Shown here: positions 49,216 to 58,823 of the stretch, one piece after another
Layout: every line of letters begins with the position of its first letter
How positions within the stretch are numbered: position 1 is the stretch's first letter
Source: CAWDYA01 sp963806495
GTDB lineage: Bacteria; Acidobacteriota; Polarisedimenticolia; JACPZX01; DASXTC01
NCBI GenBank assembly: GCA_963806495.1
Contig: CAWDYA010000002.1
Span: forward strand, 372,001 to 436,000
Length of the DNA stretch: 64,000 nucleotides
Reading direction: 5' to 3'
The notes under the pieces: model-generated
What the model saw: the letters and a program-made list of their open reading frames with translations, nothing else
What the model was told of the DNA's origin: nothing
Database searches by the model: none
Translations under genes and position numbers: made by a program

Positions 49216-51459
49216 ATGCCTGATATTTCGCCCGACACACAGACACGTCCCGTCCTGAGCACCCTTCCCGGCGACGAAGTGCGCCAGATCATGTGGCGGT
49301 TCGCGCACCGCCTCGACCTGCAGCTCACCGTGCAGGCGACACGCGCCGCGGCACGCGGACCGGTGGCCCGGCTCGTGGCGGGCGGCGCGCGCGGCTCGCA
49401 CGAGTGGACCGAGCAGAAGGCGACCCTCCTGCCGGTCTTCGACGCGGCGGGGCTGACGGCTCTGTTCATGGAGCCGAAATACGGCGGCACCATCGAAGGG
49501 CCTCGCAACCTCGCCCTCGCTCTGGCCGCCTTCGAGCTGGCCTGGGTGGACGGGGGAGCCGCGACATGCGCGATGGCCGGCCATCTCGCGCTCGCGCCGA
49601 TCCACGAGAGGGGCACCGAAGAGCAGCGGCAGCTCTATATGCTCCGTGCCGTGCCGCCGAAGCCGGGCGAGGACAGAAAGCAGTGGCGCGGGGCTTTCGC
49701 GCTCACCGAGCCGCTTCCGTACGTCGGGGTCAACACCCGGGCGATGTCGGGGCGCGTGCGGATCGCGGAATGGGAGGAGGGCAGGGAGCCGATCCTTCAG
49801 GTCGACAAGCGGGGCCGATTCATCACCAACATGGGGTTCGCCGACTTCGTCACGGCCGCGGTCGACTCGGGCGACGATCGCATCAAGTCGAGCTGCATGA
49901 TCATCCTCGAGGAGAGCGATCCGGGGACGTTCGACCGTGGCGCTCCCACGCGGAAGATGGTGCACCAGCTCTCATCGACCCGCGACCCGATCTTCAGTCT
50001 CAAGGTCCCGGCGAGCCGCATCATCGGCGGATACCGGGTCGTCGACGGCGCGATCGTGCCGAACTACGAGCATGGCGAGATCATCGCCGCGGTCTTCCGC
50101 CGCACGCGCGTTACGGTCGGCCTCATGACGGCCGGCAAGCTCCTCTCTGCGATCGAGCCGATCATCCGGTACCAGCGCGGGCGGTTCCGCGGCGGCGAAA
50201 CGCTCGCGCCCGGCACGCCGCTGCACGATATGGGGCTGCAGCAGAAAGAGGACGCGCTGCACCGCCTGGCCGACATCTGGGCGACAGGCGAGGCGAGCGC
50301 CTCGATGGGGTTCGCGGCGGCGCGGTTCTTCGACGCCTTCGACCCGATCGAGAAGCGCAAGGAAGCGCTGCTGGAGGAGCGGGGTCTCACCGGCGGCAGG
50401 GCGCAGCACCGGGCGCTCAAGGAGAAGGAGGCGGAGGCTGTCGAGTATCTGGAGCTGTCCGGCATGCCAAGAAGCGACGACGAGCAGACGCGGTTCGAGG
50501 CGCTGAAGGCCGACCCTCTCGTGCAGTTCGTCGTCCATGACGCCGTGGCCAACGTACTCTGCCCGGCAACCAAGCTGTGGAACACCGGTCACGGCGCGAA
50601 CACCATGCGCGAAGCGGTGAGCCTGATGGGCGGGTACGGAATCACGGAGGAATGTCCGGGGTTCCTCGGCCAGAAATGGATGGACGCGCAGCTCGAGGCC
50701 ACGTACGAGGGCCCCGAGGCGGTGCAGCGCCGCCAGCTCGCCATCACGATCACCAGCGAGGTGTTCCAGGCGCATTTCAGGCTCTGGGTCGCCGAGATGC
50801 GCCGGGTCGCCGCCACCCGGCCGGCAACGGGCGCCTGCACTCTCGCCTCGGCGATGGAGCTGTGGCTCTGGACGCTGAAGCATCTTCTGGAGGCGAAGGA
50901 CGCGGCCGGCAGGCCGCTGTACCACGACCGTCGCCAGGGCGTGACCTTCCCGATGGCCGACGCTCTGTGCTGGCTGGTCGCCTCACGTCACCAGATCCTC
51001 GACGCCATCGAGCTCGAGGAATCCGGCCCGCAGCATCCCGGCCTGGGGGAGGCGCTGTCCGGCTACGTCGCGACCTTCACCGACCTGTGCCACATGCAGT
51101 CGGCTCGCGCGGCCGGGGAGGCCGGTCGGATCTGCGCCGATCTGGTTTTCGGATACAATCGCCACCCATCCTGGGAGCGCGAGGGGGCCAGCTGCTACCA
51201 GGGTGACAGACTCGATGCGATGGAAGGGGTGATCCCCGGTATCGGCGCGGCCGGCCGGCAGTTCGCCGACGTGGTCGAGGCCGACGGCGGCCACGCGGAA
51301 AAGGCGGGCCCGTGCGTGAGGTTCGAGGGGCTCGAAACGTTCGTCCGGCTGAGGGGCAAGCTGGATGGTTGTCTCACCGGCTCGCGTCTCGCGAAGGATC
51401 GTGTGGCGGAAGCGCTCACGCAGGTGATGATCCCCGAAGCGCTGGACTACCCGGCCTAG
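49216..51459 (+). CDS. Acyl-CoA dehydrogenase, long form
   Basis: 747 aa from ATG 49216, with GAGGAG about 10 bases before it. Acyl-CoA dehydrogenase fold with FMEPKYGGTIEGPRN, FALTEPLPYVG (FAD/substrate strand), MGGYGITEECPG and a long C-terminal extension of about 170 residues beyond the usual 380-600 aa core. It oxidises an acyl-CoA and gives electrons to the ETF encoded downstream. It is followed directly by an ETF-QO-like flavoprotein and EtfBA, a self-contained electron path. The substrate is unknown. Confidence 0.85.
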   Translation: MPDISPDTQTRPVLSTLPGDEVRQIMWRFAHRLDLQLTVQATRAAARGPVARLVAGGARGSHEWTEQKATLLPVFDAAGLTALFMEPKYGGTIEGPRNLALALAAFELAWVDGGAATCAMAGHLALAPIHERGTEEQRQLYMLRAVPPKPGEDRKQWRGAFALTEPLPYVGVNTRAMSGRVRIAEWEEGREPILQVDKRGRFITNMGFADFVTAAVDSGDDRIKSSCMIILEESDPGTFDRGAPTRKMVHQLSSTRDPIFSLKVPASRIIGGYRVVDGAIVPNYEHGEIIAAVFRRTRVTVGLMTAGKLLSAIEPIIRYQRGRFRGGETLAPGTPLHDMGLQQKEDALHRLADIWATGEASASMGFAAARFFDAFDPIEKRKEALLEERGLTGGRAQHRALKEKEAEAVEYLELSGMPRSDDEQTRFEALKADPLVQFVVHDAVANVLCPATKLWNTGHGANTMREAVSLMGGYGITEECPGFLGQKWMDAQLEATYEGPEAVQRRQLAITITSEVFQAHFRLWVAEMRRVAATRPATGACTLASAMELWLWTLKHLLEAKDAAGRPLYHDRRQGVTFPMADALCWLVASRHQILDAIELEESGPQHPGLGEALSGYVATFTDLCHMQSARAAGEAGRICADLVFGYNRHPSWEREGASCYQGDRLDAMEGVIPGIGAAGRQFADVVEADGGHAEKAGPCVRFEGLETFVRLRGKLDGCLTGSRLAKDRVAEALTQVMIPEALDYPA

Positions 51460-51460
51460 A

Positions 51461-53281
51461 ATGGAGTCCTCCGCACAGGATGCCGGGCCGGGCCGGCCGG
51501 AGATGACGGTGGATGTCGCCTGTGTCGGGTTCGGCCCGGCGATGGGCGGCTTCCTCACCACGCTCACACGATTTCTCGAGCAGCGCGACGCCGGGGCGGC
51601 ACCGCTGCAGATCGCCTGCTTCGAGCGCGCCGACGACATCTCCTTCGGAGTGTCCGGGGTCGCCACCCGGGCGCGGGCCATCCGTGAGACCTTCCCGGAT
51701 CTCGATCCTTCGGAGATCCCGACCGCGGTTCCGATCCGGGAGGAGCGGCTCGTCTATCTGCTCGACCCTGTCGGCGCGAGCCGCCGAAGCGTCGCGCTGC
51801 GCGCGGCCGACCGGGTGATACGCGCCGCGTCTTTCATGCTGCCGTTCCGGCACCATGCGCTCGCGCTGCCGTTCGTGCCCGGCTTCCTGAGAAAGGACGG
51901 CGGGCTGCTGTTCTCGATCGGCCAGTTCAACGGCTGGGTCGGCTCGCGGATCATGGCCACGGGCGCGGCGCAGATCTGGCCCGGCATGCCGGCCGCCGCC
52001 CCGGTCGTCGATGGAGACCGGGTCGTGGGCGTACGCCTCGCCGATCAGGGAACCGACGCCTCGGGTCGGCCTGCCGCGGGCTACGCACCGGGCATGGACG
52101 TCCGTGCCTCGCTGACCGTGGTGGGCGACGGACCGGTGGGTCCGGTGGGCCGCAGGCTGGACGAATTGTTCGGGCTGCCCGACGGAAACGAACGGCGCGA
52201 CTGGGCGGTCGGCATGAAGATTGTGGTCGAGCTTCCCGAGAGCTCGGTCCTTGCGCCCGGCACGGTGATCCATACGTTCGGCTATCCCGAGCCGGAGATC
52301 TTCGGCTTCCTTTATGTTGGCGCTGACCGGATGGCATCGATCGGGATCTTCGTTCCCTCCTGGCTCGACAGCCCGGTACGCACCACGTACCGATACCTGC
52401 AGCACTGGATGCTGCACCCGTACCTGTGGCGCCTGCTCGGCGGGGGGGCGATGCGATCCTGGGGAGCGAAGTCGCTGCTGGAATCGGGACGCCGTGGCGA
52501 GCCGATCCTCGCGGGTGACGGGTACGCGCGCGTCGGGGAGGGATCGGGCAGCACCAACATCCTCACCGGCTCGGGAGTCGACGAGGCCTGGGCCACCGGC
52601 GTGATGCTCGCTCAGGGGGTGGCCGCGCTGCTGGAGTCGGGGGAGCCTTTCACCCGCGCGAATCTGGAGAGAGTCTATGTCGCCCGCAGGCGCGCCAGCC
52701 GTCTCGACGCCGAGAGCCGGGCGGCCGCGCATGCCCGGGACGGCTTCGGTCGCGGGATGGTGCCCGGCCTCCTCGGCATGGCCCTGGCGGGGATGACGGG
52801 AGGCCGCCTGAGGCTGCCGTTCGCGCAGGCTCCCGCTGGACGGGCTTTCACCTCGCTCGAGGAGCATTACCGTGGACGCATCCCCGCCGGTGAGGTGGAG
52901 GCGATCCGGATGCGGTGCGCGTTGCAGGGCGTGCCGCTTCACGACGCGCTCATGGAGAGGGCGGGCTGGCCGGCCATCCCCTACGACGGGCGCCTGATCG
53001 TCTCGCATCAGGACGCGCTGCTGCTCGGCGGCAAGGTACAGGCTCCACCGGGGTACGCGGACCATGTCGTGTTCCTTTACCCGAACCTGTGCGAGCGGTG
53101 CGGGGGACAGGTGTGCGTGGAGATCTGCTCCGGTCAGGCGATCGCGCCCTCGGGTGACGGTGGCGCGCCCGTCTTCGACAGGGAGAAATGCGTTCACTGC
53201 GGGGCGTGCGTCTGGACCTGCCCCGACAAGGGGATCGAACTGCGCGCGGGGGCCGGGGGGCTTCACTCCGGACAGAACTGA
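51461..53281 (+). CDS. ETF-QO/FixC-like flavoprotein with ferredoxin domain
   Basis: 606 aa. N-terminal Rossmann motif VDVACVGFGPAMGG (residues about 17-30), FAD-binding downstream residues GEGSGSTNILTGSGVDEAWATGVML near residue 362, and a C-terminal Fe-S domain with VCVEICSGQAI and CVHCGACVWTCPDKGIEL. It resembles electron-transfer flavoprotein:ubiquinone oxidoreductase (or FixC plus FixX fused), which passes electrons from ETF to quinone. It starts 1 base after the dehydrogenase stop. The C-terminal helix content and sequence differ from the standard ETF-QO, so function is inferred. Confidence 0.77.
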   Translation: MESSAQDAGPGRPEMTVDVACVGFGPAMGGFLTTLTRFLEQRDAGAAPLQIACFERADDISFGVSGVATRARAIRETFPDLDPSEIPTAVPIREERLVYLLDPVGASRRSVALRAADRVIRAASFMLPFRHHALALPFVPGFLRKDGGLLFSIGQFNGWVGSRIMATGAAQIWPGMPAAAPVVDGDRVVGVRLADQGTDASGRPAAGYAPGMDVRASLTVVGDGPVGPVGRRLDELFGLPDGNERRDWAVGMKIVVELPESSVLAPGTVIHTFGYPEPEIFGFLYVGADRMASIGIFVPSWLDSPVRTTYRYLQHWMLHPYLWRLLGGGAMRSWGAKSLLESGRRGEPILAGDGYARVGEGSGSTNILTGSGVDEAWATGVMLAQGVAALLESGEPFTRANLERVYVARRRASRLDAESRAAAHARDGFGRGMVPGLLGMALAGMTGGRLRLPFAQAPAGRAFTSLEEHYRGRIPAGEVEAIRMRCALQGVPLHDALMERAGWPAIPYDGRLIVSHQDALLLGGKVQAPPGYADHVVFLYPNLCERCGGQVCVEICSGQAIAPSGDGGAPVFDREKCVHCGACVWTCPDKGIELRAGAGGLHSGQN

Positions 53282-53309
53282 CCGGCGGCGCGCCGGGGGG
53301 AGGATCACG

Positions 53310-54119
53310 ATGAGCGAGGGTTTCGAACTGGTGGTGTGCGGTGGGCCGGTGCCCGATCCGCTGCAGACGCTCGAGCCGACGACCGGTCCCGACGGCCCGG
53401 CCATCCGCAACGAGATGATGCTGCCGGCGGTGCTGGATCCCTGGGCCGCCCACGCGCTCTATGAGGCCTTTGCCCTGGCGGCCGCGACGCCGGGCAGCCG
53501 GGTCCGGCTCGTCGCCCTGGGCCCGAAGGCGAAGCTGCAGCAGCTCATGATGACGGTGGCGCAGAAGGCGCCGTTCGAGCTGACGGCGATCGACGGGCCC
53601 TCACGCGGATTCGTGGAGCCTTCGGAGGTGGCTGCGGCGCTGGCCGATGCGATCCTGAAGATCCCGGAACTCGACAGGGACCGGCTCCTGCTCTTCGGCG
53701 GCTGCGCCTCGGCGTCACGCGACGCGGGGGTCACCATGCCGCTGATCGGGGAGCGACTCGGGATCGCCCGGATGTTCACCGCCGTGGACGAGCTGACGGT
53801 GCAGCCGGACGGATCGCTGCGTCTTCTCGAACGCGTGGAAGGGGGGCGCTACCAGATCTCGACATGCCCCGGGCCCCCCGCGGTGGTGACCTGGGCCACC
53901 GGACGGCGCCCCGAACCGCCCGGAAGCCCCCAGGTGGGGATGCAGAACATGCGGGGGATCATGCAGGCGCTCGCGGGGGCAACGACGGCGTCGGCGGGCT
54001 CCGGCGGCGTGGAGTTCCTCTCGGTGGAGCTCCCGACGGTGAGACGACAGACGCGTGTGGTCAAGGACGCGTCCGTGGACGAGATTGCGGCCGAGATCGT
54101 GGCCTGGATCAGGAGCTGA
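53310..54119 (+). CDS. etfB: Electron transfer flavoprotein, beta subunit
   Basis: 269 aa. ETF beta fold: VVCGGPVPDPLQTLEP at the start, MMLPAVLDPWAAHALYEAF, LVALGPKAKLQQLMM and a core ending with VEFLSVELPTVRRQTRVVKD, the arm that touches EtfA. Binds AMP structurally in known members. GGAGG precedes the ATG. It is co-transcribed with the ETF-QO-like gene and EtfA. It is a divergent member; the usual YPC motif near residue 40 is absent. Confidence 0.82.
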   Translation: MSEGFELVVCGGPVPDPLQTLEPTTGPDGPAIRNEMMLPAVLDPWAAHALYEAFALAAATPGSRVRLVALGPKAKLQQLMMTVAQKAPFELTAIDGPSRGFVEPSEVAAALADAILKIPELDRDRLLLFGGCASASRDAGVTMPLIGERLGIARMFTAVDELTVQPDGSLRLLERVEGGRYQISTCPGPPAVVTWATGRRPEPPGSPQVGMQNMRGIMQALAGATTASAGSGGVEFLSVELPTVRRQTRVVKDASVDEIAAEIVAWIRS

Positions 54120-54122
54120 GCG

Positions 54123-55157
54123 ATGAGCGGGATTCTCTTTCTTGCACACTCGGAGCCCGACGGCGGTCTCGGAAGGGCCGCGGAAGAGGCCCTCGGAGCC
54201 GCCGTGGATTTGGGGCGCCGGCTCGGCGCGGGGGCGGTCATCGCGGGGTTGTGGGGAGAGCGCATCGAGGCGGCCGCGGACCGGGTCGCGGGGGCCGGTG
54301 TGGAGTCGATCCTGGGCGTCACCGGTCCGGAGTACGGCGTGGCACGGTACGGGACCGATGCCGCTGCGGCGTCGGCTCTCATCCGGGAGGCGGGGGCGGG
54401 ACTCGTGCTGGCCCCCTCCACGTCCCGCACGAACCGGGCCCTGCCCGGTGCCGCGGCGCGCGCCGATGGGCGCATCGACACCCGGGTGACCGATCTCGAG
54501 GTCGCCGATGGCGAGCTCCGGGTGAAACGGTGGTACTACCGGCAGCGGATGCTCGCGACGCTGACGCGGGCGCATCGTCCGTGGGTCCTCCTGCTGGATC
54601 GCGGTGCTTTCCCACGATGGGAGGGGGAGGCAGCCGCCGCGCGGATCCGCCCGCTGGCGGTGGAGCCCGATCCGGTGAGCCTCACAACCCGTGTGGAGGC
54701 GGTGATCGAGGCATCGTCGGACGCGCGAACCCTCCGTCCCGACGCGGAGCTGCTGTTCGTGGCGGGGGCCGGCTGGACCAAGAAGCAGGCCGACGGTCAG
54801 ACACACGCGAAGGAGGCCGAGTCCCTGATTCTCGGCTTCCTCGATGTCAGCCAGGCCTCCCTGGGCGGGAGCAAGTCGCTGGTGGAGCAGAGCGGCGAGG
54901 GCCACGATACGCTGACGTTCATGACCCACCTGAACCAGGTGGGCCAGACCGGCGCGAGCCCCCGGCATCACAAGGGGCTGGCCACATGCTGCCATGGCGA
55001 GGAGCCCCACGTGGTCGGGTGGCGTTTCGTCACCGAGCGCCGCGCCGTCAACAAGGACCCGGGCTGCGGCTGGGCGCGCGGAAAGGCCGACGTCGTGTAC
55101 GTGGCGGACGCGTTCGCCGTGATGGCGAAGGTCAACGAGCTGCTCGCCTCGGGCTGA
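54123..55157 (+). CDS. etfA: Electron transfer flavoprotein, alpha subunit (divergent)
   Basis: 344 aa. The N-terminal domain resembles EtfA (AVDLGRRLGAGAVIAGLWG). In the C-terminal FAD domain, NQVGQTGASPRHHKGLATCCHG replaces the usual VGQTGK...GISGAIQH, and AVNKDPGCGWARGKADVVYVAD replaces NKDPxAPIF. The FAD pocket is therefore altered, with two adjacent cysteines near the usual SGAIQH position. It pairs with EtfB encoded 3 bases upstream. It may have a different cofactor potential or partner from ordinary ETF. Confidence 0.8.
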   Translation: MSGILFLAHSEPDGGLGRAAEEALGAAVDLGRRLGAGAVIAGLWGERIEAAADRVAGAGVESILGVTGPEYGVARYGTDAAAASALIREAGAGLVLAPSTSRTNRALPGAAARADGRIDTRVTDLEVADGELRVKRWYYRQRMLATLTRAHRPWVLLLDRGAFPRWEGEAAAARIRPLAVEPDPVSLTTRVEAVIEASSDARTLRPDAELLFVAGAGWTKKQADGQTHAKEAESLILGFLDVSQASLGGSKSLVEQSGEGHDTLTFMTHLNQVGQTGASPRHHKGLATCCHGEEPHVVGWRFVTERRAVNKDPGCGWARGKADVVYVADAFAVMAKVNELLASG

Positions 55158-55169
55158 GGTCGGCGGGGT

Positions 55170-55865
55170 CTACTCCGCTTCGTCTGCCGCGTCCGAGGGA
55201 TCGGAGAACATGTCCTCCACGGCGGCGAGGCTGCCGTAACAGATGGCGACGTCGCCGGGCAGGAGCCGGTCGTGGCCCTGCGGGATGCTCAGCACCTGGT
55301 CGTTGCGCGTGATCGTCAGGATCTGCACCTTGCGCTCCTTGAATTCCAGGTCCGCGAGAGGCCGCCCGCACAGGGGCGAGCCTTCGGGCACCGTCGCCCG
55401 CACCACGCCGAACCCCGCGCTCACCTCGAGCATCTCCTCGAGCGAGGGAGCCTGCAGGTCGTAGCGGGCGATCAGCCACCGCCGGATCGCGCCACCGATA
55501 TGGGCGGTGAGCCCTTTCAGCGTGGCGAGCCAGTACAGCGCATACAGCGATCCGGCGATCACCGCCACGTGCAGGCTCGTATACAGGATGTCCTGTGCCA
55601 GCAGGGACCTGGCCAGGGTCGCGATCACCGAAACCGCTCCAGCGTATCCGAGCACGATGAGGGCCGACACGATCTTGCGTCGCACGGGCACGTGCATGAT
55701 GTCCTCGGCCTCGCGCGTCGTGAACCCCGTGTTGGTGAAAGCCGACAGCGCCTGGAACCGGGCCTTGTCGGGAGCGAGCCCCGTCAGCTCCAGCGCGATC
55801 GCGCCGGCCCGGATGCACAGGACCGAAGCGACGATGATGACGATGAGCAGCAGTACGGCGCCCAT
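55170..55865 (-). CDS. Membrane protein with TrkA-C (RCK_C) domain
   Basis: 231 aa. Three or four membrane helices in the first 120 residues, then a cytosolic RCK_C-like domain (LEVSAGFGVVRATVPEGSPLCGRPLADL, then LTITRNDQVLSIPQGHDRLLPGDVAICYG). This C-terminal fold binds a small ligand and regulates ion transporters. The membrane part has ALSAFTNTGFTTREAEDIM, which resembles potassium channel pore-like segments of Trk/Ktr proteins. Likely a small ion transport or sensor protein. Confidence 0.75.
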   Translation of the reverse strand: MGAVLLLIVIIVASVLCIRAGAIALELTGLAPDKARFQALSAFTNTGFTTREAEDIMHVPVRRKIVSALIVLGYAGAVSVIATLARSLLAQDILYTSLHVAVIAGSLYALYWLATLKGLTAHIGGAIRRWLIARYDLQAPSLEEMLEVSAGFGVVRATVPEGSPLCGRPLADLEFKERKVQILTITRNDQVLSIPQGHDRLLPGDVAICYGSLAAVEDMFSDPSDAADEAE

Positions 55866-56279
55866 GACCCGATCTCACCTCCCCAGCATGCGGCGACGGT
55901 TTGAGCAGCGCCGGTCCTGGATGGAGACGCTGCCATCCGATTCTACAACGCCTGCGCTGTCATCACGGAGGAGGCACGAAGAGACTGACCACCGTGCCGC
56001 CTCCCTCCTTTTTCATCGCATGGAACGGCAGCAGGGCGTTCTTCATGACCTCCCCCGGGTTGCCTCGATGCGCCCGTCGAGTACTTCGTGGCGTCAGCGC
56101 CCTTCTGCCTCGCGTCGTGGATGCCGACGGCCGGCCGCGCCGCGGGCCAGGGCAGCGATGGGTCCTCGCGCACGATGTCTCCGCGGACGGCCGGAGCCGT
56201 GGATCGCGGTGTTTACGGGCGAAGGGCCGGTCGGGTAAGGGAGAAGGTGTGACGGTTGTCCGGTCCGGCCGGACAGGTG
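55866..56279. other. Region without a confident gene
   Basis: Minus-strand frames here give VLDGRIEATRG and, one frame off, VMKNALLPFHAMKKEGGGTVVS, which together look a little like part of a STAS-type protein, separated by a C5 run (56052-56056). An in-frame stop precedes it and no start is seen, so it is reported only as a possible remnant. A hairpin TGTCCGG-tccgg-CCGGACA at 56257-56275 follows the response regulator stop and may end its transcript; there is no T run. Confidence 0.4.
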
Positions 56280-57174
56280 TCAACCGCTGAAGCGCTTCGT
56301 CAAGGTGAGGCGGTTGCCGCGCTCGCTGTAGTCCACGTCGTCCATGAAGGTGCGGATCAGGAAAATGCCCCGGCCGCGGACGCGGGACATGTGGTCGGGC
56401 TCGGAAGGGATCGGGGAGGCTCGCGGGATCGAACCCGGGCCCCTCGTCCTCGATCACGTAACGGACACGGTCGGTCGACTCGCTCGACGAAACCCGTACG
56501 CGACGGCTCGCGTGCGGCTCCGCTGCGCTGCGCTCCCGGATCATCCCGTAGTACTCCTCGAGCCCGGCGTCCCGCACCTCGGAGCTGATCTCGAGGTTCC
56601 CGTGGATCATGGCATTGGAGATCGCCTCGATCAGCGCCATACCCACCTGCGTTCGCACCGTGGCCGTCGCGAAGCCGAGCCTCTCGAGGTTGTCCTCGAG
56701 AAACCCCACGAGGGGGGAGATGAGGGCCGGGTCGTTGACCAGCTCGAAGTGGCTGTCGCTGCGCCCGAGGTACCGGAGCACCTCGTAGCGGGACTGCCGC
56801 GCCTCGATCAGGTCGAGCACCTGCTCGACGAGCTCGGCAAGGTGGTGTTTGAGATCCCGTTTCGGGACGTAGCTGGCCGCGCCGGCCTGCAGGGCGTCCA
56901 CGGCAAGTCGCTCGCTCCCGTGGGATGTCATCAGGAGCACGGGCAGAAGCGGTTGATCGTCTCTGAGTCTCCGGACCAGATCCAGACCGTCCATGCCGGG
57001 CATGCGCAGGTCGGTGAGGATCAGGTCGGGAGCGTGGGCGCCGATCGCTTCGAGCGCCTCGTTGCCGTCCCTGGCATAGGTGATCTCGAGATCCTCGATC
57101 GTCCGAAGACAGCGGGTGACCAGCTCTCTGTCGACCGCGTCGTCGTCAACGACGAGGAGGGTCCGCATCGTCAT
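56280..57174 (-). CDS. Response regulator fused to a HATPase (anti-sigma-like), frameshifted
   Basis: About 297 aa if one base is corrected. Receiver domain with phosphoacceptor Asp55 (LILTDLRMPGMDG) and Lys in YVPKRDLKHH; then an RsbW-like HATPase (AISNAMIHGNLEIS, EDEGPGFDP, VRGRGIFLIRTFMD, GNRLTLTKRFSG). The frame breaks at AA 56405-56406 on the plus strand: with one base fewer, the HATPase runs to a stop at 56280; as written it continues into a low-quality tail to 55963. It is likely a partner-switch or serine kinase that responds to the sensor kinase coded just upstream (29-base overlap). Confidence 0.8.
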
Positions 57175-58597
57175 CCTGTTCTCCGCCCGTCGCGGGCCAG
57201 GTGAAAACGAATGTTGCGCCGCGCGCCGGCCCGGGCTGCATCCTGATCCGCCCGCCGCGGCTTTCGATGATGCGCTTGACCAGCGCGAGCCCCATACCGT
57301 TTCCCTCGACCTCGTCGCGGGACTTGAGCTTCTGGAACATCATGAACGCCTTCTGCCGGAATTCGGCTGGCACCCCTGGACCGTCATCAGCGACGGAGAA
57401 CTCCCAGAACCGGCCTTTGCGCCGGGCGCGGACCTCGACACGTCCGTCCTGCCGGTCGTGATGCTTGATGGCGTTGCTGATGAGATTCCGGAACACCTGC
57501 TCGACCGGGGCCCTCGGGCTCCGAATGGTCGGCATGTCCGGCCCTGCCTCGATGCGGAAGCCCGGAGGGGGAGCGAGCAGCTCCGCCAGGTCGTTCACGA
57601 GCGCACGGGTGTCCACCGGCACCGCTTCGCCCTCCTCCCGACCGACACGCGAGTAGGCCAGCAGATCCTCCGTGAGCGCCTCCATCCGCCGGACCCGCCC
57701 GCGGAGCTGCTCGAGGTAGCCGCTGATCTTCGCATCGACCGAGGGGCCGAGCTCCTCCTCGATCCACTCGGCGAGATTCTCGATGTTCCTCAGCGGAGCG
57801 CGCAGGTCGTGGGAGGCGACGTAGGCGAACTGCTCGAGCTCCGCGTTGGAGCGTGCCAGCTCCGCGGCCTGCCTGGCCATCGTCTCGCGGTCCTGCATCG
57901 TCTGGGTGATGTCCCGGGCCACGGCGTAGACCTTGCCACGACCCGTCAGCGGTGCCGCACGCCAGGCGAGCCACAGGTACCGGCCGTCGGCGGTCATGTA
58001 GCGGTTCTGGAAATCGACGACGGGAAGCCCCCTCGTGAGCTTCTCGATCTCGCGGATCGTCTTGCGGCGGTCGTCCGCGTGCACGAAATCGAGGAACGAT
58101 CGGCTCAGCAGCTCCTCGCGGCTGTATCCCAGCGTGCTCGTGAACGCGGGGTTCACCTGCTTGAAGTAGCCGTCGAGGCCGGCGATGCAGAGAAGGTCGA
58201 GCGACAGCTCGAAGTGACGGCTGAGCTCCTCCTCGGCCTGCTTGCGGCGGCTCACGTTGCGGAAGATGGCGCAGGTGGCCACGACGTTGCCGTCCTCGAA
58301 ACGGGAGCTCGCGCTGCCCTCCACGGGGATCCGCTCGCCCGATCTGGAGAGGAAGTCGGCGGAGATATCCACCGCCGCCTCGCCCTCCCGCAGCTTCTCG
58401 ATCAGGAGCCGGCAGTGAGGATGGCTGTCCGGGTGGATGACATCGAAGAGACGCAGCCCCTCGATCTCCTCGGCGCGGTAGCCGAGGGTCCGCCGCCAGG
58501 CGGCGTTGACGTATAGAAAGCGGCCGTCGGGCGCGACGCTCTGGATCAGGTCGAAAGCGTTGTCACACAGATCGTGAAACAGCTCCTCGCTCGCCAT
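57146..58597 (-). CDS. PAS-domain sensor histidine kinase
   Basis: 483 aa from ATG 58597 with GGAG 5 bases before it; the open frame extends to 58708. Two PAS domains (about residues 8-125 and 130-250) follow one another, with a short coiled coil, then HisKA (FAYVASHDLRAPLRNIENLAEW) and HATPase_c (NAIKHHDRQDGR, DDGPGVPAEF, GNGMGLALVKRI). No membrane helix, so a cytosolic sensor, perhaps of redox state or light. It overlaps the response regulator-HATPase gene by 29 bases and probably phosphorylates it. Confidence 0.88.
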   Translation of the reverse strand: MASEELFHDLCDNAFDLIQSVAPDGRFLYVNAAWRRTLGYRAEEIEGLRLFDVIHPDSHPHCRLLIEKLREGEAAVDISADFLSRSGERIPVEGSASSRFEDGNVVATCAIFRNVSRRKQAEEELSRHFELSLDLLCIAGLDGYFKQVNPAFTSTLGYSREELLSRSFLDFVHADDRRKTIREIEKLTRGLPVVDFQNRYMTADGRYLWLAWRAAPLTGRGKVYAVARDITQTMQDRETMARQAAELARSNAELEQFAYVASHDLRAPLRNIENLAEWIEEELGPSVDAKISGYLEQLRGRVRRMEALTEDLLAYSRVGREEGEAVPVDTRALVNDLAELLAPPPGFRIEAGPDMPTIRSPRAPVEQVFRNLISNAIKHHDRQDGRVEVRARRKGRFWEFSVADDGPGVPAEFRQKAFMMFQKLKSRDEVEGNGMGLALVKRIIESRGGRIRMQPGPARGATFVFTWPATGGEQDDDADPPRR

Positions 58598-58823
58598 AGT
58601 CTCCACGGTTCGTCCTGTCGTGCGGGCAGGCCGCGCCCGGTTCGGACCACGGCCCATAGCATACGCCGAGTGCGCGGGCCGGGCCAACCCGTAATAGCCT
58701 CCTGACACGTATTCCGGGGGCGGTCAGGATATCAGAAAGCGAGCGGTTCGAAGGAATATCCTCGGCCGGACCGGTGCGTGTCCGTGCTAGAATCACCGCG
58801 AATCCGACATTCCGGGGGGACTC

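Noticed and set aside
55963..56279. C-terminal tail of the response regulator-HATPase frame as written
   Set aside because: It is an out-of-frame extension after the single-base shift near 56405; the corrected frame stops at 56280 with the full HATPase.
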